Positions 1 to 8,882 are shown, numbered from the stretch's first letter. The stretch: DNA of 64,000 bases from CAVVSD01 sp963837655 (GCA_963837655.1 CAWIOK010000005.1:372001-436000), one strand, 5' to 3'. Notes: generated by a model from the sequence alone, not told the origin. Numbers and translations are program-made.

Positions 1-1745
1 GGGCTCGCGAAGCTCAGCATCCGCTCGCACAGCTCCCGCGCGAGTGACGACTCCCCGATCTCGGCCAGCGCGCTGACGAGCCAGAACGAGCAGATCGCGA
101 AGGTGCCCTCCTCGCCGGCCAGGCCGTCGTCGGTCTCCTCGACCTTGTAGCGCAGGACGAGCCCGTCGACCGTGAGCTCGTCCGCGATCGCCATGACCGT
201 CGCGCGGACGCGCGGGTCCTCGGGCGGCAGGAACCGCACGAGGGGCAGCAGGAGCAGCGACGCATCGAGTGCATCGGTCTCGTAGTGCTGCACGAAGACG
301 CCGCGCTCGTCGAGGCCGTGCTCGAGCACGTCGGCGTGGATCTCGTCCGCGACCGCCTGCCAGCGCTCGGCCTGCTCGGGCTCGTTGCGCATGCGGGCCA
401 GGCGCGCCCCGCGGTCGCAGGCGACCCAGCACATGACCTTCGAGGAGGTGAAGTGCTTGGGCTCGCCGCGCACCTCCCAGATCCCGCGGTCCGGCTCGCG
501 CCAGTGCGTGATCGCCTTCTCGACCTGCTTGGACAGGATCGGCCAGAAGCGGTCGGGCAGGCCGTCGCGCGACTTCGTGTGGAGGTAGAACGAGTCGAGG
601 ATCGTCCCCCACACGTCGTGCTGGCGGTGCGAGTAGGCGCCGTTGCCGATGCGGACGGGCTTGGCGCCCTCGTAGCCGTCGAGGTGGTCGAGCAGCGCCT
701 CCTCGAGCAGCCGCTCGCCCCCGATGCCGTACATGATCTGGAGGTCGTGCTCGCCGCCCGCGACGTCGGCGATGAAGTAGAAGAAGTCGTTGGCCTCCCA
801 GTCGAAGCCGAGCGTGTAGAGCCCCCAGAGCATGAACGTGGAGTCGCGGATCCACGAGTAGCGGTAGTCCCAGTTGCGCTCGCCGCGCGGGGTCTCGGGC
901 AGCGAGGTCGTGGCCGCGGCGACCATCGCGCCGGTCGGCGAGTACGACAGCCCCTTGAGGGTCAGCGCGGAGCGCTGCAGGAACGGCCGCCACGGGTGAT
1001 CGGGGAAGTCGCCGTGCGCGAGCCACTCGTGCCAGTAGTCCGCGGTGCGCACCAGCCGCTGGTAGGCCTCGTCGTAGGTCTGCGGCGCGCGGGCGTTGTT
1101 CCAGGTCAGCGCGCAGTAGGCGGTGTCCCCGTCGCGCATCGTGCGCCGGGCGCGGGCGCGCGACGCCTCGAAGCCGAGGTTGAGGTCGGTCGTGAGGACG
1201 ATCTCGACCTCGCCGCCCTCGGACGTCGCCCTGGCCGCGTTGTAGCCCGTGTCGGTGTAGTCCCAGGTGACCTGCTGGGTGCCGTAGCCGAGGACGGGCT
1301 CGCACTCGAGATGCATCTCCACGGTCCCGTTCACGCACCGCATCGTCCGGAGCAGGACATGCTCGGCGTCGTAGTCGGTGGGGGAGCGGCGGTGGGTCTT
1401 GGAGCGCTCCTGCGTGTGGCGCCACGGGCCGATGAGCAGCACGTCGCGGACGATGATCCACCCGGTCTTGGTGCCCCAGGTCGTCTCGAGGACGTTCGTG
1501 CCCGGGATGTAGCGACGGCCGTTGGGGACCTTGTGGTCCAGCGGCGCGAGCAGGAAGCCGCCGGCCTCGCGGTCGAGCATCGCGCCGAAGACGCTCGCGC
1601 CGTCGAAGCGCGGGAGGCACATCCACTCGATGTTGCCGCTGGGCGCGACGAGGGCACAGGTCTCGCAGTCCGACAGGAACGCGTAGTCCGCGATCGGGGG
1701 AAAGGGCGAGCCGCCCTGCATCACGTCGCCGACGATCTGCCTCAT
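1..1745 (-). CDS. Glycoside hydrolase family 15 (glucoamylase/trehalase-like), C-terminus off the window
   Basis: GH15 enzymes hydrolyse terminal alpha-glucosidic bonds in trehalose, maltodextrin or related glucans in the cytoplasm. About 581 residues are visible from the ATG at 1745; the C-terminus lies beyond the left edge. The N-terminal beta-sandwich (residues 1-250) opens with MRQIVGDVMQ and holds the GNIEWMCLPRFD segment. The (alpha/alpha)6 barrel has SPTGAMVAAATTSLPE (269-284) and the family signature NWDYRYSWIRDS (291-302). The start codon overlaps the opcA stop as ATGA, so the two are translationally coupled, and it ends the zwf-opcA block. Substrate (trehalose versus glucan) cannot be told from sequence alone. 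Family assignment is firm. Confidence 0.9.
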   Translation of the reverse strand, partial: MRQIVGDVMQGGSPFPPIADYAFLSDCETCALVAPSGNIEWMCLPRFDGASVFGAMLDREAGGFLLAPLDHKVPNGRRYIPGTNVLETTWGTKTGWIIVRDVLLIGPWRHTQERSKTHRRSPTDYDAEHVLLRTMRCVNGTVEMHLECEPVLGYGTQQVTWDYTDTGYNAARATSEGGEVEIVLTTDLNLGFEASRARARRTMRDGDTAYCALTWNNARAPQTYDEAYQRLVRTADYWHEWLAHGDFPDHPWRPFLQRSALTLKGLSYSPTGAMVAAATTSLPETPRGERNWDYRYSWIRDSTFMLWGLYTLGFDWEANDFFYFIADVAGGEHDLQIMYGIGGERLLEEALLDHLDGYEGAKPVRIGNGAYSHRQHDVWGTILDSFYLHTKSRDGLPDRFWPILSKQVEKAITHWREPDRGIWEVRGEPKHFTSSKVMCWVACDRGARLARMRNEPEQAERWQAVADEIHADVLEHGLDERGVFVQHYETDALDASLLLLPLVRFLPPEDPRVRATVMAIADELTVDGLVLRYKVEETDDGLAGEEGTFAICSFWLVSALAEIGESSLARELCERMLSFAS

Positions 1746-2809
1746 GCCAGCTCCCTCGCTGCCCTCAATGCTTCGTTGTAGGTGGGATCCCGCACGAGCG
1801 CCTGCCGCAGCCCCTCGCCCAGGATCCCGGGTTCGCCGCGCGAGGCCCCCAGGACGGTCCATGTTCGGTGCGTGCCGTCGCGCTCGGTCCGCCGTGCGGT
1901 GAGCCCGCCGGTGCCTCGCTCGAGCGAGAGCGCGGTGCCCGCAGCCGTGGTGATCTCGATCCCGGCAAGCCCAGGGACGCTCATCTGGGCGGTCGGATCG
2001 ATGATGAGCTCGACCTCGCCGCGACGGGCGCGCGCGCGGCCGCGCAGCATGCCCCTGCGCTCGGTCATCGCTCCCGGGCGCCAGCCGAGGCGCGCCGACA
2101 GCCACCCCAGGAGCAGCAGGCCGGAGACCTCCGAGCCCTCCCGGATGTGCACCTTCACGGACGCGACCGTCCCGAGCTCGCCGCGGCGCGAGGGCGGGTC
2201 GAACGCGGCGGCGATCCGCTCGCGCCACGGCGTCGTGCGCAGCCAGGCGAGATCGACGACGTACGCCTTCGTGGCCAGCTCGCAGACGCGGTCCAGCGCC
2301 GTGTACGGGTCGGGGTCGTCCACGGAGTCCAGAAGCAGGACCTGCGCGATCGACAGCAGCGCGTCGACGGCCTCCGGGTGCCCGTGGGGCGCCCAGACGA
2401 CCGTGGCGACGTCGGTGACCACGAGCGGATCGACGATCCGGTCCAGTCGCGCGAGGTGCCGGGGGCCGACGTTGACCACGACGGTCTCGCGCATGAGCGC
2501 GAACTCGCCCTGCTCCGGCGTGCCGTCGGTCGCGATGCTCGCGACCGCGTCGAGCGTCGTGCGGCGCTCCTCGTAGGCGCAGACGATCGTGCGCGAGGCG
2601 TGGAAGCGGCCGATGCCACGCAGGCGGTTGGCGATCTCGCCGCTCCACTCGCGGTCGACGATGCACACCAGGTTCAGCGCGCGCGCCGGGACGTAGCCGG
2701 CGCTCTGCACGTGGCGCTCGGCCAGGAGGGTGCGCAGGGCCTGGTCGATCGCCGGGGGCGTCGTGTCGCGCTCGCTCCAGACGCTGTCCGTGCGCTCGGC
2801 GATCGTCAT
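1742..2809 (-). CDS. opcA: OpcA, glucose-6-phosphate dehydrogenase assembly/activation protein
   Basis: A 355-residue protein of the OpcA family, found mainly in actinobacteria and cyanobacteria, which promotes assembly and activity of glucose-6-phosphate dehydrogenase. It lies 10 bases downstream of zwf on the same strand, the usual arrangement. No catalytic motif is expected; the identification rests on length, the conserved central region (RETVVVNVGPRHLARLDRIV around 133-152) and the zwf neighbour. The stop overlaps the start of the GH15 gene by four bases, so zwf, opcA and the GH15 gene probably form one transcript. Confidence 0.9.
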   Translation of the reverse strand: MTIAERTDSVWSERDTTPPAIDQALRTLLAERHVQSAGYVPARALNLVCIVDREWSGEIANRLRGIGRFHASRTIVCAYEERRTTLDAVASIATDGTPEQGEFALMRETVVVNVGPRHLARLDRIVDPLVVTDVATVVWAPHGHPEAVDALLSIAQVLLLDSVDDPDPYTALDRVCELATKAYVVDLAWLRTTPWRERIAAAFDPPSRRGELGTVASVKVHIREGSEVSGLLLLGWLSARLGWRPGAMTERRGMLRGRARARRGEVELIIDPTAQMSVPGLAGIEITTAAGTALSLERGTGGLTARRTERDGTHRTWTVLGASRGEPGILGEGLRQALVRDPTYNEALRAARELA

Positions 2810-2819
2810 GAGCGAACCA

Positions 2820-4352
2820 TCAGATCGCTCGCCACTTCTGGTCGCCGACGAGGATCTGGTTGGCCTCCTCCGGTCCCTGCGAGCCGGCCTCGTAGGTCGC
2901 CACCGGCGCCAGGTCGGCCGCCCACGCCTGCTCGATCGGGTCGATGATGCGCCACTGCGCCTCGGCCTCGTCGTTGCGGGTGAACAGCGTGGCGTCGCCG
3001 CGCATCACGTCGAGGATCAGCCGCTCGTAGGCCTCCGGGGACTCCGACATGAACGCGGTGCCATAGAGGAACTCCATGTTCACCGGGCGGATCCGCATCC
3101 GGGTGCCGGGGACCTTGGCGCCCAGCGAGAGGGAGACCCCCTCGTTGGGCTGGACGGTCATGACGAGCTGGTTGGGCCGCACGTCCTGCGCGCCGTCCTC
3201 CTGGAAGCCCAGGTGGGGGACGGGCTTGAGGATCACCGCGATCTCGGTGACCTTGCGGGCCAGGCGCTTGCCCGTCCGCAGGTACATCGGCACGCCGGCC
3301 CACCGCCAGTTGTCGACCTCCAGCCGCAGCGCCGCGTAGGTCTCCGTCTTGGAGTCGGCCGGGACGCCCTCCTCCTCGAGGTAGCCGACGGCCTCCTCGC
3401 CTCCGACGACGCCGCTGGTGTACTCGGCCCGCACGGCGATCTCGGGGACCTGCTCGATCGTCGGCGGGGTGATCGCGTGGAGGACCTTGACCTTCTCGTC
3501 GCGGACCTCGTCGGCCGTGAACTTCACCGGCGGCTCCATGCACAGCAGGCACAGGAGCTGGAGCATGTGGTTCTGCACGAGGTCGCGCATCGCGCCCGCG
3601 CTGTCGTAGTAGCCCGCCCGCGAGCCGATGCCGACGTCCTCCGACGCGGTGATCTGGACGTGGTCGATGTAGTTGCGGTTCCAGAGCGGCTCGAACATGC
3701 CGTTGGCGAAGCGGAACGCCAGGACGTTCTGGACGGTCTCCTTGCCCAGGTAGTGGTCGATCCGGAAGACCTGGCGCTCCTGGAAGACGCCGAGCACCCG
3801 CCGGTTGAGCTCCTCGGCCTCGGCGAGGCTCGTGCCGAACGGCTTCTCGATGACGACGCGGACGTCCGCGTCGCGGTGCTCGTTGAGCCCGGCCTGCCCC
3901 AGCTGCTCGATGATCACCGGGAAGAACGACGGCGCGGTCGAGAGGTAGAAGCAGCGGTTGAGCGGATCGGGGCCCTGCTCGGAGTCGAACTCGTGCAGGA
4001 CCTCCCCGAGCCGCTCGTAGACGTCGGGGTCGTCGAAGGAACCGGGGACGTAGCGGACCTCGGAGAGCAGCTGCGTGAGGACGGACTCGTCGGGCGGTCG
4101 CCGCGAGAAGCGCCGGATGGCCTCGGCGGCGAGCTCGCGGAACTCGTCGTCGGTGTGCTCCGAGCGCGACGTCCCCACGAGGTAGAAGCGCTCGGGGAGC
4201 CCGCCCTCGTGGGCGAGGTTGTAGAGCGCCGGCAGCAGCTTGCGCTGCGCGAGGTCGCCCGTGGCGCCGAAGATCGTGAGCGCGGTCGGGTGCACCGGAA
4301 GGCGCTCGAGCCCGGTCGCGAGTGGATTCTCCTGCGTGGTGGGCGCGGTCAT
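2820..4352 (-). CDS. zwf: Glucose-6-phosphate 1-dehydrogenase
   Basis: This enzyme oxidises glucose 6-phosphate to 6-phosphogluconolactone with NADP+, the entry to the oxidative pentose phosphate route. The protein has 510 residues, the normal length. The coenzyme fold carries GATGDLAQRK (29-38). Also visible are EKPFG (169-173) and the active-site signature RIDHYLGKE (197-205). The ATG at 4352 gives MTAPTTQENP, preceded by a GGGAACAG ribosome site; longer versions of the frame lack family similarity. It is followed by opcA after 10 bases. A 14-bp palindrome sits just upstream of the start (see 4367). Confidence 0.96.
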   Translation of the reverse strand: MTAPTTQENPLATGLERLPVHPTALTIFGATGDLAQRKLLPALYNLAHEGGLPERFYLVGTSRSEHTDDEFRELAAEAIRRFSRRPPDESVLTQLLSEVRYVPGSFDDPDVYERLGEVLHEFDSEQGPDPLNRCFYLSTAPSFFPVIIEQLGQAGLNEHRDADVRVVIEKPFGTSLAEAEELNRRVLGVFQERQVFRIDHYLGKETVQNVLAFRFANGMFEPLWNRNYIDHVQITASEDVGIGSRAGYYDSAGAMRDLVQNHMLQLLCLLCMEPPVKFTADEVRDEKVKVLHAITPPTIEQVPEIAVRAEYTSGVVGGEEAVGYLEEEGVPADSKTETYAALRLEVDNWRWAGVPMYLRTGKRLARKVTEIAVILKPVPHLGFQEDGAQDVRPNQLVMTVQPNEGVSLSLGAKVPGTRMRIRPVNMEFLYGTAFMSESPEAYERLILDVMRGDATLFTRNDEAEAQWRIIDPIEQAWAADLAPVATYEAGSQGPEEANQILVGDQKWRAI

Positions 4353-4366
4353 CTGTTCCCGCCCAT

Positions 4367-4380
4367 TCGGCCTAGGCCGA
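4367..4380. promoter_or_regulatory. 14-bp perfect palindrome upstream of zwf
   Basis: The palindrome TCGGCCTAGGCCGA lies 15 bases before the zwf start. It could be an operator or a short RNA hairpin near the ribosome site. No known regulator is assigned; only the symmetry is seen. Confidence 0.35.
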
Positions 4381-4471
4381 CGAAGCCGATCTGCACTGAC
4401 GAACCTCCTGAACCTGCTGTCTGAAGTGTCTCGTGCACGCCGACCCGGGGAAAAGGCTTCGCCGTTCCCAT

Positions 4472-4498
4472 GGGATGTGCCGCAGAGCGGCACATCCC
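4472..4498 (-). terminator. 12-bp hairpin between glucokinase and zwf
   Basis: A perfect 12-bp stem (GGGATGTGCCGC and its complement) closes a 3-base loop, starting 19 bases after the glucokinase stop. There is no T-tract on the minus strand, so it is a terminator by position and strength only. It suggests that zwf is not simply read through from glk. Confidence 0.6.
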
Positions 4499-4516
4499 GA
4501 CATGCAATCGTTGGCC

Positions 4517-5464
4517 CTACCCAGCGGCGACGTGGCGCCGCGCGTCCTCCCCGTGCTCGGATGCCAACTCGTGCCCGGCGAGGAGCGCCGCGCCCCGCTC
4601 GCCGGCCTGGTTGCCGTAGCGGGCGAGGCTGATGCGCGTCTGCGTTCCGACTCCCGGCATCACGTAGCTCGCCGCGACTCGCCGCGCGGGCTCGAGCAGC
4701 AGCTCGCCCGCGTTGGCCGAGATCCCTCCGCCCAGCACGACCATGTCGGGGTCGAAGGTGTTGATGGCGTTGGCGATGCCGATGCCGATGCGCTCGCCGA
4801 GGATGCGCAGGCACTCCAGCGCGGCAGGGTTGCCCTCGTGGGCGAGCCTCACGGCCTCCTCGCCGTCCGCCAGACCGCGGTCCTGCGCAAGCTTGTGCAG
4901 CCCCCGCCCGGCGCTGAGCGCCTCCAGCGACGTGGGCTGCGGCGGCCGCGGCTCGGCGGCCGGCGCGCCGTCGGTGAGGTCGGCGCCGACGATCTGATGA
5001 CCCAGCTCGGCGGCAGCGCCGGATGCGCCGCGGAAGATGCGCCCGTCGATGACGATGCCGCCACCGATGCCCGTCCCCACCGTCAGCATCACGAGATGCC
5101 GGGCGACGAGGCTGCGGTCGTCCGCGTAGGCCTCGGCCAGCGCCGCGCAGTTCGCGTCGTTGTCGACGTACACCGGAATGCCCAGACGCTCGCGCAGCAG
5201 GTCGCGCAGGGGAACCCCGGCCAGCGGGATGTTCACGCTGAACCGGGCGGTGCCGGTGGCGAAGTCGACGGCGCTGGGGACGGCGATGCCGACGGCGTCC
5301 GCGGGACCGGCGGCGCGGATCGCCGTGACGAACTGCTCGAGGAGCTCCTCCTCGGTGTCGCAGTCCGTCGGCCAGCTGCCGACATCGGTCAGCTGCGAAC
5401 CCTCGAGGACGGCGACGGCGACCTTCGTGCCGCCCACGTCCACACCGATCAGTCGCTCAGCCAC
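4517..5464 (-). CDS. ROK-family sugar kinase, probable glucokinase
   Basis: The protein (315 residues) is a ROK-family kinase that would phosphorylate glucose to glucose 6-phosphate, matching zwf downstream. The phosphate-binding DVGGTK is at 9-14, the catalytic region DNDAN at 101-105 and the second glycine-rich loop GTGIGGGIV at 130-138. GAAAELGH (149-156) marks the ROK core. The usual zinc-binding CxCGxxGCxE motif is absent: at the equivalent place (about 171-186) the sequence is EPRPPQPTSLEALSAG, with no cysteine. The start overlaps the end of the RibD-like gene by 8 bases. ROK membership is clear; glucose as substrate is inferred from context. Confidence 0.85.
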   Translation of the reverse strand: MAERLIGVDVGGTKVAVAVLEGSQLTDVGSWPTDCDTEEELLEQFVTAIRAAGPADAVGIAVPSAVDFATGTARFSVNIPLAGVPLRDLLRERLGIPVYVDNDANCAALAEAYADDRSLVARHLVMLTVGTGIGGGIVIDGRIFRGASGAAAELGHQIVGADLTDGAPAAEPRPPQPTSLEALSAGRGLHKLAQDRGLADGEEAVRLAHEGNPAALECLRILGERIGIGIANAINTFDPDMVVLGGGISANAGELLLEPARRVAASYVMPGVGTQTRISLARYGNQAGERGAALLAGHELASEHGEDARRHVAAG

Positions 5465-6152
5465 GAGGCATTCCTATCCGATAGCGCATGAACAGCATGT
5501 CCTGATGCTCCAGGAGGTGCAGGAGCTGCAGTGTGACGGGCGGCTGAAGCGCAGGTCCCACCACCGTGGCGTGGCCCTCGCCGCCGGTGAGCACGGGGGA
5601 CAGGGCGAGGAACACCTCGTCGACGAGTCCGGCGGCGAGCAGCGAGCCGAGCAGCGTGGGGCCGCCCTCGACCAGCAGGCTGCGGACGCCGTGCTCACCG
5701 CGGAGCCGGCGGAAGGCGGACACCGGGTCGGCGTCCTCGCCGAGGAACAGCGCGCGGGGCTGCTCGGGGTCGGTGAGCATCTCGATGTCCGGGAGGTCCC
5801 CGGATCGCGAGAGCACGACCGCCAGCGCGTCGGGCTGCAGGCCGCGGGCGCGTCGCTCCTCGCGGCGCTCGGGCTGGCGGATCAGCCGGCGGTAGCTCTC
5901 CGCGCGCAGGGTGCCCGTGCCCGCGAGCACACCGTCCATCTGCCCGCGCAGCGCGTGGAACAGCGCGCGGTCCGCCGGTCCGCTCAGCGGCGCGGACTCC
6001 CCGTCGATCGTGGCGTGCCCGTCCGCGCTGGCCACCATGTTCGCGACGACGTACGGGCGGTCGGGCGGTGCGTGGCCCGCCAGGCCGAGGTCGTCCAGGG
6101 CCCGAGCGGCCTCCACGGTCTGCCCGTCCGGGAGCAGTCGGCGGATCTCCAT
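5457..6152 (-). CDS. RibD C-terminal-type reductase (dihydrofolate reductase fold)
   Basis: A stand-alone 231-residue RibD_C domain protein. In riboflavin synthesis this domain reduces the pyrimidine ribosyl side chain with NADPH, but free-standing actinobacterial homologues are often of unknown substrate. Visible motifs are VVANMVASADGHATIDG (35-51), the GVLAGTGTLRAE segment (74-85) and the nucleotide-binding LLVEGGPTLLGSLL near 158-171. No deaminase domain or other rib gene is nearby. It overlaps the glucokinase start by 8 bases. A TAGCCT hexamer 9 bases upstream of the ATG suggests a leaderless start. Confidence 0.82.
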   Translation of the reverse strand: MEIRRLLPDGQTVEAARALDDLGLAGHAPPDRPYVVANMVASADGHATIDGESAPLSGPADRALFHALRGQMDGVLAGTGTLRAESYRRLIRQPERREERRARGLQPDALAVVLSRSGDLPDIEMLTDPEQPRALFLGEDADPVSAFRRLRGEHGVRSLLVEGGPTLLGSLLAAGLVDEVFLALSPVLTGGEGHATVVGPALQPPVTLQLLHLLEHQDMLFMRYRIGMPRG

Positions 6153-6161
6153 CGTGCACGG

Positions 6162-6167
6162 AGGCTA
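6162..6167 (-). promoter_or_regulatory. Putative -10 (TAGCCT) for the RibD-like gene
   Basis: TAGCCT lies 9 bases before the ATG at 6152 with no ribosome site between, consistent with a leaderless or nearly leaderless transcript. Confidence 0.45.
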
Positions 6168-6175
6168 TGGGGTGG

Positions 6176-6181
6176 GACACT
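6176..6181 (+). promoter_or_regulatory. Putative -10 (GACACT) for the gene at 6188
   Basis: GACACT stands 6 bases before the GTG at 6188. This spacing recurs across the window and favours the GTG over the ATG at 6167. It is divergent from, and overlaps, the RibD-like promoter region. Confidence 0.4.
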
Positions 6182-6187
6182 GCGCAC

Positions 6188-6586
6188 GTGGATCGCGAGC
6201 CACTCGAGGGCATCGCCGCCGCCGACGCCCGTCTCGGACGCCCGATGCCGCTGCCGTCGCTTCCGCTCCCCCTGGCTCGCTGGGTCGAGGTCGTCGCCAT
6301 CGAGCCCGACGCGGTCGAGGTGGAGTGGAACCTCGACGACACCCGCGGCGGCCCGGGGCGCCTGGCGCTGTGGGCGGGCTCGTCGGAGCCGCCGGGGCGG
6401 GGGCTGCCCGAGCCGACGATGCAGGGGCGCTACGCGTACCGCTACGCGCCGCTGGAGGAGGCCGAGCCGTCCCTGCGGCCGGTCCACGAGCTGGCGTGGG
6501 AGGCCGGCGGGCTACGCCTGCGGCTGACCGCCCAGGGGCCATGGGAGCTCGACGAGCTCGTGCGGATCGCCGAGTCGGTCGGCTAG
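6188..6586 (+). CDS. Hypothetical protein, 132 aa
   Basis: I do not recognise a family. The product is acidic, soluble and proline-rich near the N-terminus, with an alternating strand pattern (WVEVVAIEPDAVEVEWNL near 33-50), and no signal peptide or membrane segment. An ATG at 6167 would add seven residues, but its GGAGG lies only two bases away, and a -10-like hexamer sits 6 bases before the GTG. The gene is divergent from the RibD-like gene, and its stop overlaps the end of ald on the opposite strand by three bases. Third-position GC is typical of the neighbourhood, so I take it as real. Confidence 0.65.
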   Translation: MDREPLEGIAAADARLGRPMPLPSLPLPLARWVEVVAIEPDAVEVEWNLDDTRGGPGRLALWAGSSEPPGRGLPEPTMQGRYAYRYAPLEEAEPSLRPVHELAWEAGGLRLRLTAQGPWELDELVRIAESVG

Positions 6587-7713
6587 GCCGGGCTGAGCGC
6601 GCCGAGCGCCTCGAGCGGGTCCGTCCAGTCCAGGCCCTGGTCGCGCGCGACCGGCTCGTAGGTCAGCAGGCCCCGGCAGACGTTCAGGCCGGCCAGGAAG
6701 CCGGGGTCGCTGCGCAGCGCCGCGGCAGGCCCCTGCGTCGCGAGCTTCAGGAGGTAGGGCATCGTCGCATTCGTGAGGGCGTACGTGCTCGTGATCGGCA
6801 CGGCGCCCGGCATGTTCGCCACGCAGTAGTGCGTCACGCCGTCGACCTCGTAGGTCGGGTCGGAGTGCGTCGTCGGCCGGGAGGTCTCGAAGCAGCCGCC
6901 CTGGTCGATCGAGATGTCGACGAGCACCGCGTTGCGCTTCATGAGCGCGAGCTGCGCGCGAGTGATCACGCGCGGCGCTTTCGCGCCCCGCACGAGGACC
7001 GCGCCGATCACGAGGTCCATCTCGGGCAGGAGCTGCTCGATGGCGAGCGTGGAGGCGAAGACGGTCGATGCGCGCCCGCCGAGCTCCGAGTCGAGTTGGC
7101 GCAGGCGGTCGATGCTGCGGTCGGCGACGTAGACCTCAGCGCCGATGCCGATGGCGACGTGCGCGGCCTGGGTGCCTGAGACGCCACCGCCGATGACGAG
7201 GACCTTGCCGGCTGCCACGCCCGGGACACCGCCGAGGAGGAGACCTCGACCCCCGAGCGGGCGCTCGAGCATGAACGCGCCGGCCTGGGTCGCGATCTTG
7301 CCCGCCACCTCGCTCATGGGCGCGAGCAGCGGCAGGCGACCCGCGGGGTCGGTGACGGTCTCGTAGGCGATGCACGTCGCGCCCGACGCGACGAGGCCCT
7401 GGGTCAGCCCGGGGTCCGGTGCCAGGTGCAGGTAGGTGAAGAGGGTGTGGCGCGGCTCCAGGCCCGCGACCTCGACGGGCTGGGGCTCCTTGACCTTCAC
7501 GATGAGGTCGGCCTGCGCGAAGACGGCGTCGGCGTCGGGCAGCATCGTCGCGCCCTGCGCGACGTAGTCCTCGTCGGAGATGCCGGAGCCGGTTCCCGCG
7601 CCCGCCTGCACGACGACCTCGTGGCCGGCGTCCGACAGCTCGCGGGCCCCGGCCGGCGTCAGCGCGACGCGGTACTCATCGGTCTTGATCTCGGTCGGGA
7701 CGCCGACGCGCAT
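6583..7713 (-). CDS. ald: Alanine dehydrogenase
   Basis: This enzyme catalyses NAD-dependent reversible oxidative deamination of L-alanine to pyruvate and ammonia. The 376-residue length fits the family. The residues expected to bind pyruvate and act in catalysis are in place: Arg15 in DEYRVAL, Lys75 in KVKEP and His96 in YLHLA, the same numbering as in the mycobacterial enzyme. The NAD-binding GGGVSG is at 175-180. A CAGGAGCG ribosome site stands about 6 bases before the ATG. It is convergent with the gene at 6188 and divergent from glpX. Confidence 0.95.
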   Translation of the reverse strand: MRVGVPTEIKTDEYRVALTPAGARELSDAGHEVVVQAGAGTGSGISDEDYVAQGATMLPDADAVFAQADLIVKVKEPQPVEVAGLEPRHTLFTYLHLAPDPGLTQGLVASGATCIAYETVTDPAGRLPLLAPMSEVAGKIATQAGAFMLERPLGGRGLLLGGVPGVAAGKVLVIGGGVSGTQAAHVAIGIGAEVYVADRSIDRLRQLDSELGGRASTVFASTLAIEQLLPEMDLVIGAVLVRGAKAPRVITRAQLALMKRNAVLVDISIDQGGCFETSRPTTHSDPTYEVDGVTHYCVANMPGAVPITSTYALTNATMPYLLKLATQGPAAALRSDPGFLAGLNVCRGLLTYEPVARDQGLDWTDPLEALGALSPA

Positions 7714-7838
7714 GGCTCGCTCCTGGGTGCTCGGGTGTGGTCCGCACGCCTAGGATGCGCGCTACGGACGCCGTCCGCCAGTCTGGGCGCCGAGGCCGGG
7801 CTGAGCCCGCACGCGGCCGCCTCCGCCCAGCAGTGGGT

Positions 7839-7844
7839 TAGGGT
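7839..7844 (+). promoter_or_regulatory. Putative -10 (TAGGGT) for glpX
   Basis: TAGGGT is followed by 6 bases and the glpX ATG; no ribosome site is present. This is one of the clearest leaderless-type starts in the window. Confidence 0.5.
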
Positions 7845-7850
7845 CCGGCG

Positions 7851-8882
7851 ATGAGCACCACCGAGCACGGCGTCTTCGACCGCCAGGGCGACAACCCCGA
7901 GCGTCCTGACCGCAACCTCGCGCTCGAGCTCGTCCGCGTCACGGAGGCTGCGGCCCTCGCGGCCGCGCGATGGGTGGGACGTGGCGAGAAGGAGTCCGCC
8001 GACCAGGCCGCCGTCGACGCGATGCGACTGGTGCTGGGCACCGTCCGCATGGACGGCGTCGTCGTCATCGGCGAGGGGGAGAAGGACGAGGCCCCCATGC
8101 TGTACAACGGCGAGCAGATCGGCGACGGCTCACCGCCGCAGGTCGACATCGCGGTCGACCCGCTCGAGGGCACGACGCTCTGCGCGAAGGGCATGCCCAA
8201 CGCGCTGGCGGTCATCGCGCTCGCAGAGCGCGGCTCGATGTTCGACCCGGGGCCCTGCGTCTACATGGAGAAGATCGCGGGGGCGGATGACATCACCGAC
8301 CTCCTCGACCTCGACCGCCCCCTGAAGGAGACGCTCGCGCTCGTCGCCGGCCGCCGCGGCGTCGAGATCGGCGACGTCATGGTCGTCATGCTCGACCGCC
8401 CCCGCCACGAGCAGGCCATCGCTGAGATCCGCGCAGCGGGCGGGCGCGTGCGCCTCATCTCCGACGGCGACGTCTCGGGCGCCCTGCTCGCGGTGTCCGA
8501 CCGGTCGCCCGTCGACCTGCTGTACGGCATCGGCGGCACGCCGGAGGGGGTCATCTCCGCGGCCGCGATCAAGTGCACCGGTGGCGAGCTCGTCGGGCGG
8601 CTGTGGCCGCGCAACGACGAGGAGCGCAGGGCCGCGCTCGACGCCGGGTACGACCTCGACCTGCAGCTCACGACCAAGGACCTCGTGCGCTCCGACCACT
8701 GCTTCTTCTCGGCGACCGGCGTGACCGACGGCGACGTCCTGCAGGGCGTGCGCTACCAGGGCTCCAAGGGCGCGTCGACAGAGTCGCTCGTCATGCGGTC
8801 GCGCTCCGGGACCGTACGGCGCGTCCTCGCCTCGCACGATCGCACGAAGCTGCGTGCGGTCACGGGCGAGCGCTACGGCTGA
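7851..8882 (+). CDS. glpX: Class II fructose-1,6-bisphosphatase
   Basis: This gluconeogenic enzyme removes the 1-phosphate of fructose 1,6-bisphosphate with a divalent metal. The protein has 343 residues. Signature segments are GRGEKESADQ (43-52), GEGEKDEAP (74-82) and the metal/phosphate loop DPLEGT (103-108). The ATG follows a TAGGGT hexamer by 6 bases, so translation probably starts on a leaderless mRNA. Downstream, transcription would run into the 64-bp tandem repeats. Confidence 0.95.
   Translation: MSTTEHGVFDRQGDNPERPDRNLALELVRVTEAAALAAARWVGRGEKESADQAAVDAMRLVLGTVRMDGVVVIGEGEKDEAPMLYNGEQIGDGSPPQVDIAVDPLEGTTLCAKGMPNALAVIALAERGSMFDPGPCVYMEKIAGADDITDLLDLDRPLKETLALVAGRRGVEIGDVMVVMLDRPRHEQAIAEIRAAGGRVRLISDGDVSGALLAVSDRSPVDLLYGIGGTPEGVISAAAIKCTGGELVGRLWPRNDEERRAALDAGYDLDLQLTTKDLVRSDHCFFSATGVTDGDVLQGVRYQGSKGASTESLVMRSRSGTVRRVLASHDRTKLRAVTGERYG

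Noticed and set aside
285..1781. A 498-codon plus-strand frame at the left edge
   Set aside because: It is antisense to the GH15 gene, which has clear family motifs on the minus strand.
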